From Selenomonas sp. (GTDB lineage: Bacteria > Bacillota > Negativicutes > Selenomonadales > Selenomonadaceae), in contig DOYB01000052.1 of NCBI GenBank assembly GCA_003518745.1, positions 1 through 11,023 of the forward strand: a stretch of 11,023 nucleotides of DNA. Direction: 5' to 3'. A program made the position numbers and the translations under genes. How positions within the stretch are numbered: position 1 is the first letter of the stretch; every line of letters starts with the position of its first letter. The notes beneath the pieces are model-generated. The model ran no database searches, was not told the DNA's origin, and saw nothing but the letters and a program-made list of their open reading frames with translations. Shown piece by piece: positions 1 to 6,913 of the stretch.

Positions 1-360
1 GAGATGTATGCTATTCCCCTTGGGTCCATTGACAGCACCATCAATATCCAGCCTACGGATATCAAGACGGTGCAGAATAAGGAAGTTATCGTCCTGCGTG
101 GCGAGATAATACCGATTATCCGTATGGAGCAGACTCTCATGATACCGCATGTCAAGGATCCTAACGAGCTCTTTGTGGTTGTGGTTCATGCGGGAGAGGC
201 AAAGGCTGGCATCGTGGTTGACAACCTGATCGGGCAGCAGGAAATCGTCATCAAGACCCTGGGCAACCTCTTCCAGGGCCTCAAGATGTTCTCCGGTGCC
301 ACCGTCCTTGGAGATGGACGTGTCGCGCTTATTCTCGATGTTGCCACAATGATGCAGTGA
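1..360 (+). CDS. cheA: Chemotaxis histidine kinase CheA, C-terminal fragment (CheW-like P5 domain)
   Basis: This is the 3' end of a gene whose start lies before the window; the reading frame is open from base 1 and ends at TGA 358-360. The 119 visible residues match the second half of a CheW-like regulatory domain, with the motifs VIVLRGEIIPIIR, AGIVVDNLIGQQEIVIK and the terminal GDGRVALILDV. CheA is the cytoplasmic histidine kinase that autophosphorylates under receptor control and passes phosphate to CheY and CheB. Its P5 domain docks onto CheW and receptor tips. A stand-alone CheW would also carry this domain, but the next gene is clearly cheW and the GDGRVALILDV ending is typical of CheA. 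The kinase and phosphotransfer domains are not in the window. Confidence 0.9.
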   Translation, partial: EMYAIPLGSIDSTINIQPTDIKTVQNKEVIVLRGEIIPIIRMEQTLMIPHVKDPNELFVVVVHAGEAKAGIVVDNLIGQQEIVIKTLGNLFQGLKMFSGATVLGDGRVALILDVATMMQ

Positions 361-378
361 TAGGGGAGGTAGCTGAAG

Positions 379-846
379 ATGGCGAATGAAGAAACTACAA
401 ACGGTTTGGACGAGGGCATCCAGGTAGTGGCGTTTAAGCTGCGGGATGAGGAGTATGGTGTCAGCATTCTGAATGTGCAGGAAATCCGGAATCTTACCGA
501 TATTACAAGAGTTCCGTTTTCCGCGGATTTCATCAAGGGAGTAATGAATCTTCGCGGCAGTGTTATGCCTGTTATAGATTTAAAGCAGCGCCTTGGACTG
601 GAACAGACTCCTTATACTGATAACACAAGGATCGTAACAGTCGCGGTGGATGATTTGCAGGTGGGCATGCTGGTAGATGCGGTGACGGAGGTTCTCACCA
701 TCAAAACAAAACCGGTGGATGCCAAGAAGGCAGTCAATGGCAGAGAAATCACCAGATTCCTGAGCGGGATTGGAAATATGGACGGCAGATTGGTCATTAT
801 GCTCAATCTTGAGGAGATTGTCGGGCAGCCAAAGGATGGAAAGTAA
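379..846 (+). CDS. cheW: Chemotaxis coupling protein CheW
   Basis: The product is 155 residues, the usual length for a single-domain CheW. It couples methyl-accepting receptors to CheA in the chemoreceptor array. Recognisable features are the N-terminal strand QVVAFKLRDEEYGVSILNV, the EIRNLTDITRVP segment, FIKGVMNLRGSVMPVIDLK, the VGMLVDAVTEVLTI strand and the C-terminal DGRLVIMLNLEEI. The ATG is well placed behind AGGGGAGG at 362-369. The gene starts 18 bases after the cheA stop, so the two are almost certainly co-transcribed and their products work together. Nothing looks truncated or unusual. Confidence 0.95.
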   Translation: MANEETTNGLDEGIQVVAFKLRDEEYGVSILNVQEIRNLTDITRVPFSADFIKGVMNLRGSVMPVIDLKQRLGLEQTPYTDNTRIVTVAVDDLQVGMLVDAVTEVLTIKTKPVDAKKAVNGREITRFLSGIGNMDGRLVIMLNLEEIVGQPKDGK

Positions 847-873
847 GTGGGTTATAAAGGAGGAGCGTATCTT

Positions 874-993
874 GTGCTGAGCAGGATATTCCTGATGTTT
901 ACCATCCGTGGAACCGGAAATGCTTCCGCAGAACTGGGAGGTTCGTTATCTATCCACCCTTATGGGACCGGGGATAGCTCTTCCTTGTTGTAA
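874..993 (+). CDS. Possible 39-residue small protein or leader peptide between cheW and cheC
   Basis: A strong ribosome binding site, AAAGGAGGA at 856-864, sits in the cheW-cheC gap with no annotated gene behind it. At suitable spacing there is a GTG at 874 opening a 39-codon frame that ends at TAA 991-993, 27 bases before cheC. The predicted peptide (starting MLSRIFLMF) has a short hydrophobic N-terminus and a Gly/Ser-rich remainder. I recognise no family. The overlapping DNA can also fold into hairpins (911-944 and 950-977), so this may be structured leader RNA instead. The RBS quality is the main support; coding potential cannot be shown from one sequence. Confidence 0.3.
   Translation: MLSRIFLMFTIRGTGNASAELGGSLSIHPYGTGDSSSLL
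911..977 (+). other. Inverted repeats in the cheW-cheC gap (possible structured RNA)
   Basis: GAACC 911-915 pairs with GGTTC 940-944 and encloses a small hairpin GGAA 916-919 / TTCC 924-927. A second hairpin pairs CTATCC 950-955 with GGATAG 972-977 and contains CCC/GGG around a TTAT loop. No T-run follows, so it is not an intrinsic terminator. It could influence cheC translation or RNA processing inside the operon, or simply be chance pairing. Confidence 0.3.
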
Positions 994-1020
994 CTTTCAC
1001 TGATTATGAGGTGTAGCTGT

Positions 1021-1635
1021 ATGACTGATGAATTGAATTTAACTGCAAACCAGTTAGATGCGTTGCGTGAAATTGGAAATGTCGGCGCGGGTAATTCTGC
1101 CACCGCCCTTTCCCAAATCATAAATAAGCGCATTGACATGAATGTTCCAAAGGTGGCGCTTGTCCCACTTGATACGGTTCCGGATCTTGTCGGTGGAGCC
1201 GATATGATAGTGGTTGGCGTGTTTTTGAGAGTTTATGGCAGGGCGCCCGGCAATATTCTGTTCCTTTTGCCACAAAAAAGCGCCTTTTATCTGGTGGATA
1301 CGCTGATGGGACGTGAGCATGGAACGACCCAGAAGCTGGACTTTATGGACGAATCTGCTTTGATGGAGATTGGAAACATATTGTCCGGCGCGTATCTCAA
1401 CGCGTTCTTTACCTTTACGCAAATTTCCATGCTGCCATCTATTCCTGCTCTTGCCATGGATATGGCAGGAGCTATACTGAATGTTGTTTTGGTCCAACTG
1501 GGTCAGATGGGGGATCATGCGCTTGTCATCGAAACGGAATTCTTGGCTGAGGATGATGGAATAAATGGGCATTTCTTCTTGGTGCCGGATCCGGGTTCTT
1601 TGGGAACGATGATTAAAGCAATAGGAGTTGAGTGA
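1021..1635 (+). CDS. cheC: CheY-P phosphatase CheC
   Basis: The product is 204 residues when started at ATG 1021, which lies 8 bases behind TGAGGTG; an in-frame ATG at 1006 has no such site and overlaps it. CheC dephosphorylates the response regulator CheY-P and binds CheD, giving feedback in receptor adaptation. The sequence contains both copies of the family active-site pattern D/S-xxx-E-xx-N followed 23 residues later by Pro: D13, E17, N20, P43 and S112, E116, N119, P142. Both sites are therefore intact, as in Bacillus-type CheC, while CheX uses a different arrangement. It lacks the extra FliM/FliN-like domain that would make it FliY. The cheD start directly follows its stop, matching the known CheC-CheD partnership. 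Confidence 0.95.
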   Translation: MTDELNLTANQLDALREIGNVGAGNSATALSQIINKRIDMNVPKVALVPLDTVPDLVGGADMIVVGVFLRVYGRAPGNILFLLPQKSAFYLVDTLMGREHGTTQKLDFMDESALMEIGNILSGAYLNAFFTFTQISMLPSIPALAMDMAGAILNVVLVQLGQMGDHALVIETEFLAEDDGINGHFFLVPDPGSLGTMIKAIGVE

Positions 1636-1636
1636 T

Positions 1637-2122
1637 ATGGCAGACCTGATCAAAGTCGGCATGGCGGATTACAAGGTCGGCCGTGGTCCGTCCGTATTGA
1701 TAAGCTATGGATTGGGCTCCTGCATAGGCATCTCCCTTTATGACCCGCAGACCCAGATTGGCGGGCTGCTGCATATTATGCTTCCGGACAGCACCCAGGC
1801 AAGGGCCAGTGACAATCCAGCAAAATTCGCTGATACGGGGCTTCCTCTTATGTTGAATGACGTGATTGGCATGGGAGCATCAAGGAGCCGCTTGGTGGCG
1901 AAAATTGCCGGCGGAGCGCAGATGTTCGCGTTTTCGAATGCTACGGACATAATGCGTGTGGGAACTCGGAATGCGGAAGCTGTCAAGAGAATATTAAGGG
2001 AAATGGGAATCCGAGTCATAGCCGAAGATACTGGCGGCTCTTACGGGCGTACGGTTCAGATTGATTTAGCTAATGGCGTATACAAGGTGAAGACCATAGA
2101 CAGGGGCGAGAAGGAAATGTGA
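1637..2122 (+). CDS. cheD: Chemoreceptor glutamine deamidase CheD
   Basis: CheD deamidates glutamines (and can hydrolyse methyl esters) on chemoreceptors, and it is sequestered by CheC in a CheY-P dependent way. The 161-residue product carries the papain-like active-site pattern: S23 in the position of the family Thr/Ser, C29 in GLGSC and H46 in GGLLHIMLP. Their spacing is the same as the T21, C27, H44 triad of the Thermotoga enzyme. I chose ATG 1637, one base after the cheC TGA, with AGGAG at 1623-1627 as RBS. An upstream TTG at 1628 is too close to that site. The one-base gap suggests translational coupling with cheC. Confidence 0.95.
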   Translation: MADLIKVGMADYKVGRGPSVLISYGLGSCIGISLYDPQTQIGGLLHIMLPDSTQARASDNPAKFADTGLPLMLNDVIGMGASRSRLVAKIAGGAQMFAFSNATDIMRVGTRNAEAVKRILREMGIRVIAEDTGGSYGRTVQIDLANGVYKVKTIDRGEKEM

Positions 2123-2194
2123 TATTTCGTAAGCCTGACACATGGTTCCGTGGGTAATTCTATATTTTGAGGAAACCTTGGCAGGTGAGGAAAT

Positions 2195-2539
2195 TTGTTT
2201 AAGATAGGGATGTCACTGGTCTTGGCAGTGATAGCGGCATTTGTGATTATTCTGGCAGGATTTCTGAGTGAGGTCCGGGTAGGGACGATGCTCCTACGGG
2301 GTACGATTGGCTTTGTGGTTGCCGGTTTGGTTGGAGCACTATTTGTAACAGCTTTCGAGAACAGGGAGAAGCCGGATTTGACAGAAACTCGGGAACGGGA
2401 TGAGGAAGAGGAGATGTCGTACATTCCTGATGATGATGACATGGCAGAGCAGGAACATGAGGCAGGCGAGGAGGAAGCGTCTGAATTCAAGCCATTGACA
2501 GCTCAGGGGCTGGAACATGTTCAACCGCCTGAAGGGTAG
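2195..2539 (+). CDS. Small membrane protein with two helices and an acidic cytoplasmic tail, unknown function
   Basis: I do not recognise a named family. The 114-residue product begins with two hydrophobic stretches at about residues 6-24 and 31-54, separated by a short charged turn (SEVRVG). A hydrophilic tail of about 60 residues follows, very rich in Glu and Asp (for example DEEEEM and PDDDDM). It probably sits in the inner membrane with the tail in the cytoplasm. The start is taken as TTG 2195 behind GGTGAGG 2183-2189; a later ATG at 2210 lacks an RBS and would clip the first helix. Placement between cheD and the flagellar sigma gene, in the same direction and with short gaps, suggests a motility role. 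That is context only. Confidence 0.75.
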   Translation: MFKIGMSLVLAVIAAFVIILAGFLSEVRVGTMLLRGTIGFVVAGLVGALFVTAFENREKPDLTETRERDEEEEMSYIPDDDDMAEQEHEAGEEEASEFKPLTAQGLEHVQPPEG

Positions 2540-2564
2540 GATGACGTAAAGGGGGGAGTATCAG

Positions 2565-3323
2565 GTGAATCAGTCAAATTATGAACCGAGTCCTGATGTG
2601 GACTCCCTATGGAAAAGCTACCAAAGGAATAAAACTATAGAACTGAGAAATCAATTGGCTGAGCATTATCTCCCTCTGGTGAAGATAGTAGCAGGGCGGC
2701 TTGCTATCAGTCTGCCGTCACATGTTGACAGGGAGGATTTGCTGAGCAGTGGTTTCTTTGGTTTACTTGATGCCATAGATCGCTATGATTTGCAGCGAAA
2801 GAACAAATTCGAGACCTATGCGGGAGTGCGGATACGTGGCGCGATGATAGACCATTTGCGGGCTAAGGATTGGATACCCGTGACAATGCGCCAGAAAATC
2901 AGGAAGTATGAGCAGACGGTTTATAGGCTCGAGACAGAACTGGGGCGAAGCGCGACGGATGAGGAGCTGGCTGAAGCAATGGAGCTTTCCATAGAGGAGC
3001 TGCACGTGCTTGTAGGACAGCTTAATTCTGCGACGGTAATACCATTGGAGGAATATCTCAGGGCTGACACTCCGGAAGCTGCGGATTCCAGTCCGGAAGA
3101 GAGCGCCGAGTATAGGGAACTTCAGGAAACCCTTGCAAAGGCTATCGATCGTTTGCCGGAGAAGGAACGCATAGTGGTATCGCTTTACTATTATGAAGAG
3201 CTCACTTTGAAAGAAATCAGTCTGATTCTTCATTTGTCTGAGGCACGTATTTCCCAATTGCATACAAAGGCTGTTTTTCGTATGCGGGGATATCTGGCCA
3301 GGATGAAAGCTAATCTGCTGTGA
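2565..3323 (+). CDS. fliA: Flagellar RNA polymerase sigma factor, sigma-28 (FliA/SigD/WhiG)
   Basis: The 252-residue product is the usual length of sigma-28. It directs RNA polymerase to late flagellar and chemotaxis promoters and is normally held by the anti-sigma factor FlgM. Region 2 is clear (LVKIVAGRLAISLPSHVD, then EDLLSSGFFGLLDAIDRYD and TYAGVRIRGAMIDHLRAKDW). Region 3 follows at about residues 105-160 (LGRSATDEELAEAME), and region 4 lies near the C-terminus (RLPEKERIVVSLYYYEELT, EISLILHLSEARISQLH). It starts at GTG 2565 behind an exceptionally purine-rich site, AAAGGGGGGAG at 2548-2558. The next gene, fapA, begins 27 bases after its stop. The symbol sigD would be equally valid for a Firmicute. 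Confidence 0.95.
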   Translation: MNQSNYEPSPDVDSLWKSYQRNKTIELRNQLAEHYLPLVKIVAGRLAISLPSHVDREDLLSSGFFGLLDAIDRYDLQRKNKFETYAGVRIRGAMIDHLRAKDWIPVTMRQKIRKYEQTVYRLETELGRSATDEELAEAMELSIEELHVLVGQLNSATVIPLEEYLRADTPEAADSSPEESAEYRELQETLAKAIDRLPEKERIVVSLYYYEELTLKEISLILHLSEARISQLHTKAVFRMRGYLARMKANLL

Positions 3324-3350
3324 TTGATAGGAGCTGAAGGGGGACGTATC

Positions 3351-5012
3351 ATGGAGGGTGAGAAGTCGTATCCGACAGTTGGTGGGCAGGATGCCGGTTA
3401 TTTGTTTGAATTCAAAGATGACGGCGTTTTTCTGACTGTGTATGAAGACGAAACAGGTGATATAAAGTTCGAGCTTTCTAATCTTCGGCAGATTATGCGG
3501 GATGTAGGGGTCTTGGATTACGATATTGAGCTGATGGCACGTGCCGTGCGTGAAATGGCCGGGGTACCCTATAGGATCGCGGAACCTATAGAGCTTCCAT
3601 CGGATTTTGTCTATACGGTCTTAGAGGATGGGGAGGAACCTCCCGATGAATTGGCCTTTGCGAAGGTTATGGTGGAAATCAGCAGAGATAGAATGAAGGC
3701 AACTGTTCGTTATGATACGAGGGCTGGTTCACGTATACCTACAAAGGAAATGGTTTTAGAGGCACTGAACGAGAAGGGCGTTGTTTATGGAATAAAGGAA
3801 GATGCCATAGACCGCGGCGTGGAAAGCATGGCGTCCTTTGTCGCAGCCGAAGGTCTTCCACCGGTTAACGGAGACGATGCTTACATAGACAGGAAATTTG
3901 ATTTAAGCACGAAGGGAAAACCTTTTGTTGACCATTACGACAGGGTTGACTATAAGAATCTCAATCTCTTTGTCTTGACAAAGAAGAATGACACACTGGC
4001 AATACGGATTCCTCAGACGAAGGGGACACCCGGAAAGAATATCTTTGGTGATACTGTGCCTGCTAAGAATGGCAAGCCGATTCCCATGCCTGAGGGTAAG
4101 AATACAAAAGTCATAGGCGAGAACAGATTGATTGCTGAAATTGACGGTCAGATTGTTGATACGGGCAAAAAAATCAGTGTGGATTCTAAGCTTGTCATCA
4201 AAGGTGCTGTTGGAGTGGCCACAGGCAATATAGACTTCGACGGCAGTGTGGAAATTGCCGGTGGTGTCCAGCAGGGCTTCATGGTCAAAGCTACGGGTGA
4301 TATCGAGATTAAAGGCGGAGTAAGTGGCGCTGAGGTTGAGGGACGCAATGTGTTCATCGGCGGAGGCATTACCGGCATGAATAGGGGCAGGGTGCGGGCC
4401 ACACAGGATGTACGCGCTATGTTCACGGAAAATGCTCAGGTTGAGGCCGGAAGGGATATTTATATTTCTGATGTGGTGCTCCATTCAACCCTAAGGGCCG
4501 GCAGCAGGATCATCATGGAGGAAAAGCATGGCCAGATAACCGGAGGAATTACGGTTGCCGGTGAAGAGGTTAACGCCAAGATTATTGGAAACCAGGCATT
4601 CGTGGTGACAAGAGTTTCCGTTGGCGTGGATCCGAACCTTCAGAGGCAGTATCAGCTGGTATGCCGCAACTATAAGGAAGGGAAGAAGCGTTTGCAGCAG
4701 ATTACCCAGACACTTAATACTCTAGGGAAGATAGATATCAGCAGACTTCCTCAGGAGCGGATTGACCAGATAAACGCACTGACGCGTTCTCAATTCCCTC
4801 TGGCCGGTCAGTTGAAAAAGGATGAGAAGACCATAAGGGAATTGGAAGCCAAGCTGGCTGATATGAAACAGGGCAGGGTCAGGGCATCTGATGTAATTTA
4901 TCCTGGAACGAGGCTGATTGTAAATTCGGTTATGAAGAATGTATATGAAGAGTACAGGCATTGCGCGTTCTCTCTCAGGGATGGCGAGATTGCCCTTGGA
5001 CCATATGAATAG
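3351..5012 (+). CDS. fapA: Flagellar assembly protein A family (FapA, DUF342)
   Basis: The 553-residue product belongs to the DUF342/FapA family found beside flagellar genes. Its N-terminal part (about 1-175) leads into a long glycine- and valine-rich right-handed beta-helix-like region, from about residue 190 to 430. This contains repeated short strands such as VATGNIDFDGSVEIAGGV, ATGDIEIKGGVSGAEVEG and AGRDIYISDVVL. A predicted coiled coil (about 435-515) and a short C-terminal domain follow. The molecular role is poorly known; in related bacteria the family is linked to flagellum assembly or polar placement. ATG 3351 is used because AAGGGGGA lies at 3337-3344. A TTG at 3324, directly after the fliA stop, has no RBS. 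Confidence 0.88.
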   Translation: MEGEKSYPTVGGQDAGYLFEFKDDGVFLTVYEDETGDIKFELSNLRQIMRDVGVLDYDIELMARAVREMAGVPYRIAEPIELPSDFVYTVLEDGEEPPDELAFAKVMVEISRDRMKATVRYDTRAGSRIPTKEMVLEALNEKGVVYGIKEDAIDRGVESMASFVAAEGLPPVNGDDAYIDRKFDLSTKGKPFVDHYDRVDYKNLNLFVLTKKNDTLAIRIPQTKGTPGKNIFGDTVPAKNGKPIPMPEGKNTKVIGENRLIAEIDGQIVDTGKKISVDSKLVIKGAVGVATGNIDFDGSVEIAGGVQQGFMVKATGDIEIKGGVSGAEVEGRNVFIGGGITGMNRGRVRATQDVRAMFTENAQVEAGRDIYISDVVLHSTLRAGSRIIMEEKHGQITGGITVAGEEVNAKIIGNQAFVVTRVSVGVDPNLQRQYQLVCRNYKEGKKRLQQITQTLNTLGKIDISRLPQERIDQINALTRSQFPLAGQLKKDEKTIRELEAKLADMKQGRVRASDVIYPGTRLIVNSVMKNVYEEYRHCAFSLRDGEIALGPYE

Positions 5013-5038
5013 GTATTGAACTAAAGGAGGGGAGCAAC

Positions 5039-5371
5039 ATGGCAATGGATGTCAGTCCAATGAGTTTGCAGATGGTATTTCCGCGAGCAACTGAGGCCGG
5101 ACAGGTACAGCACAATATGAATCATGCTGCCGCATTGCAGTCTGAATATGAGGCTCTTCGACAGGAAAAGGACGCAAAGCTGAAGCAGCAGCAGGTTCGT
5201 AATAAGGATAATCCGGAGGATGGGCGTATCCGTGAGAATCCGGACAGAAGAGGAAGTCAGGCCGGATATGGCAGTGCCAGAAGACGCAGGGCGCAAATGG
5301 AGGATGAAGAACCTGAGCAAAGACTGGCTGCGGATCCATCTCGGGGACACCGGATTGACATTTCCTTTTAG
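5039..5371 (+). CDS. Small charged protein of the flagellar operon, unknown function
   Basis: A 110-residue hydrophilic protein with no signal peptide or membrane segment. The N-terminus (DVSPMSLQMVFPRATEAG) is followed by a predicted helix rich in Gln, Glu and Lys (about 30-58), then an Arg-rich, probably disordered middle containing ARRRRAQ. It ends in the short hydrophobic segment GHRIDISF. The start is firm: AAAGGAGGGG at 5022-5031 precedes ATG 5039. I recall similar small proteins following fapA in Negativicutes and some Clostridia, with the N- and C-terminal patches being the conserved parts. I cannot verify this here, and no function is known to me. Its tight position between fapA and the SwrB-like gene suggests a flagellar accessory role. 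Confidence 0.8.
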   Translation: MAMDVSPMSLQMVFPRATEAGQVQHNMNHAAALQSEYEALRQEKDAKLKQQQVRNKDNPEDGRIRENPDRRGSQAGYGSARRRRAQMEDEEPEQRLAADPSRGHRIDISF

Positions 5372-5389
5372 GTAAGGGGATATAGCTCA

Positions 5390-6163
5390 ATGATGACGGA
5401 AATCATGGGAGTCCTGATTGTATTGGGAGCTGCTATTGTAATTCTTGTTCGTTGGCAATCCAGAAGGGAAAACAGGCCTGCGGAGATGGTGCATCAGGAT
5501 ATGCAGTATGCCACTCAACAGTTGAAACAGGAGCTTGAGAGAACAGGGAACGAGATAACATCCCGTCTGGAGCAGCACGTCATGAATCTGGAGCAGTTGA
5601 TTCACGAGGCTGATCAAAGAAAGAATATTCTGGAGGGAAGGATAGTTGAACTCCGGGAATTGGTCAAACTTGGTGATGAGCAGATGGATGCTCTCCATAC
5701 GCTTAGAAGTGAGATTGTTGAGGCAAGGCAGCTGCGTCAGCAGCTGGCAGATGCGGGGAAACAGATCTCGGGGATTGTGCATGGACAGGCTGTCATGACA
5801 GAACCGGCAGAAGAACGTAATTTTTCTGAGGTACTGAACCAGTCGATGTCGCAGTCCGGGTCAACAGTGCAAGAGTATTTGCCATATGCTGCGCAGCAGG
5901 CACCGGTTTCATATGAGGCGCAGGAGACTGTGACACCGGTGGTTCCCGGTAGTTCAGCGCAATATGAGGTTAAAGGGGAATCGGTGGGGCAGGAGCTCTC
6001 GGAGGCTTTGCCACAGGAGGAACCGGTGGTTACAGATTCGGCGAGAGTCAGGGCGCTCCTTCTTAACGGCTGGTCCGTTGAGGATGTGGCTCGTGAAACT
6101 GGTATAGGCAAGGGCGCGGTGGAATTGATGAAGGAAATGATGCGCCGTCAGACGATGGGTTGA
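5390..6163 (+). CDS. Membrane-anchored coiled-coil protein, SwrB/YlxL-like (DUF6115-type)
   Basis: The 257-residue product has one N-terminal membrane anchor (about residues 5-21, IMGVLIVLGAAIVILVRW). A long predicted coiled coil rich in Gln, Glu and Leu follows (about 33-125), then a low-complexity linker rich in Pro, Gln, Glu and Val (about 130-215). It ends in a compact helix-turn-helix-like unit (RALLLNGWSVEDVARETGIG, then KGAVELMKEMM). The same layout occurs in SwrB of Bacillus subtilis, encoded just downstream of sigD and needed for activating the flagellar type III export apparatus. Sequence identity to SwrB cannot be judged here, so I give no symbol. The start is ATG 5390 behind AAGGGGA at 5374-5380. 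Confidence 0.75.
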   Translation: MMTEIMGVLIVLGAAIVILVRWQSRRENRPAEMVHQDMQYATQQLKQELERTGNEITSRLEQHVMNLEQLIHEADQRKNILEGRIVELRELVKLGDEQMDALHTLRSEIVEARQLRQQLADAGKQISGIVHGQAVMTEPAEERNFSEVLNQSMSQSGSTVQEYLPYAAQQAPVSYEAQETVTPVVPGSSAQYEVKGESVGQELSEALPQEEPVVTDSARVRALLLNGWSVEDVARETGIGKGAVELMKEMMRRQTMG

Positions 6164-6164
6164 G

Positions 6165-6809
6165 ATGGACAGATACAGAACGATTAAAGGAGAAGCCGAG
6201 GCTTTCTATGAGATACAAAAGTCACGCTTTATAGCTCACGTCCTCCATGTGGAAAGGGAGGAGGAAGCCAGGGATTTTGTGCAGAGAATCAAAAAGCAGT
6301 ATTTCGATGCAAGGCACAATTGCTCCGCGTGGGTGCTTGGAGAAAAAGGGAATCTTCAGAAGTCAAACGATGATGGCGAACCCGGAGGTACAGCCGGAAA
6401 TCCGATTCTTGAGAGCATAAAGAAGAAGAATCTTACAAATGTGGCTGTGGTCGTGACGCGATATTTTGGTGGTATCAAGCTTGGGGCGGGGGGACTAATT
6501 CGCGCCTATGGCCATTCAGCGGTTTTGGGCTTGGAAGCGGCCCAGACTGTCATTATGACACCCCTTTGCAGGGTACGATTGACGGTGGGGTATGATTTAT
6601 TGGCTTCGCTGGAATACTGGATTCGGCAGAAATCAATTTCCAGTGAAGACGTGAATTATACGGAGCAGGTTGAGATGGTACTATTGCTGCCCCCTGAAGA
6701 GTCGGAGTCGCTGATGGCAGAGGCCGTTGACCTTGCTGCCGGACGCTGCAGCTTTGAAATCCTGGGTGAAGCAGTTGTTCCCCTGTTGGAGACGGCTGAA
6801 GCACCGTAA
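6165..6809 (+). CDS. YigZ/IMPACT family protein (UPF0029)
   Basis: The 214-residue product has the hallmark sequences of the YigZ/YvyE/IMPACT family: the DDGEPGGTAGNPIL motif near residues 69-82, followed by NVAVVVTRYFGGIKLGAGGL and IRAYG. The C-terminal third matches the second, ferredoxin-like domain of the family (DUF1949). The biochemical role is not settled; the eukaryotic homologue IMPACT regulates the eIF2-alpha kinase GCN2 and the bacterial proteins may act near ribosomes. ATG 6165 begins one base after the preceding TGA and has no good RBS, so translation is probably coupled to the SwrB-like gene. It is the last gene of the operon and is not itself a flagellar gene. Confidence 0.92.
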   Translation: MDRYRTIKGEAEAFYEIQKSRFIAHVLHVEREEEARDFVQRIKKQYFDARHNCSAWVLGEKGNLQKSNDDGEPGGTAGNPILESIKKKNLTNVAVVVTRYFGGIKLGAGGLIRAYGHSAVLGLEAAQTVIMTPLCRVRLTVGYDLLASLEYWIRQKSISSEDVNYTEQVEMVLLLPPEESESLMAEAVDLAAGRCSFEILGEAVVPLLETAEAP

Positions 6810-6814
6810 GTATA

Positions 6815-6889
6815 GCGTATAATGAGAGGCAGGCATAGAGGCCGGTCATCAAGACCAGACCTCTATGCCTGCCTTCGTAATTATGACGC
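6815..6889. terminator. Long palindrome between convergent genes, probable bidirectional terminator
   Basis: A perfect 14-bp inverted repeat, GGCAGGCATAGAGG 6828-6841 with CCTCTATGCCTGCC 6860-6873, encloses an inner GGTC/GACC stem around the loop ATCAA. The stem extends outward with GCGTATAAT 6815-6823 against ATTATGACGC 6880-6889 (one bulged base), after a short internal loop. It lies 5 bases after yigZ and 24 bases before the 3' end of the opposing lipoprotein gene, where transcripts from both sides must stop. Neither side has a strong T-run directly after the 14-bp stem, so efficiency as a factor-independent terminator is uncertain. Confidence 0.7.
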
Positions 6890-6913
6890 ATTAACTAATT
6901 GAGGTTCAAAAAG

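Noticed and set aside
847..1020. Possible c-di-GMP (GEMM) riboswitch in the cheW-cheC gap
   Set aside because: The gap has hairpins and a motility context, but I could not find the conserved GEMM core sequences or a terminator/anti-terminator pair.
1628..1636. TTG at 1628 as the start of cheD, overlapping the end of cheC
   Set aside because: It lies directly beside the AGGAG site at 1623-1627, too close for initiation, whereas ATG 1637 has proper spacing.
1054..1662. A 202-codon open frame on the minus strand opposite cheC
   Set aside because: It is fully antisense to cheC, whose two catalytic motifs prove the plus strand is coding. The minus-strand translation has no recognisable domain.
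3903..4484. A 193-codon minus-strand open frame opposite fapA
   Set aside because: It lies inside the beta-helix region of fapA; the product is compositionally odd and has no credible upstream RBS or context.
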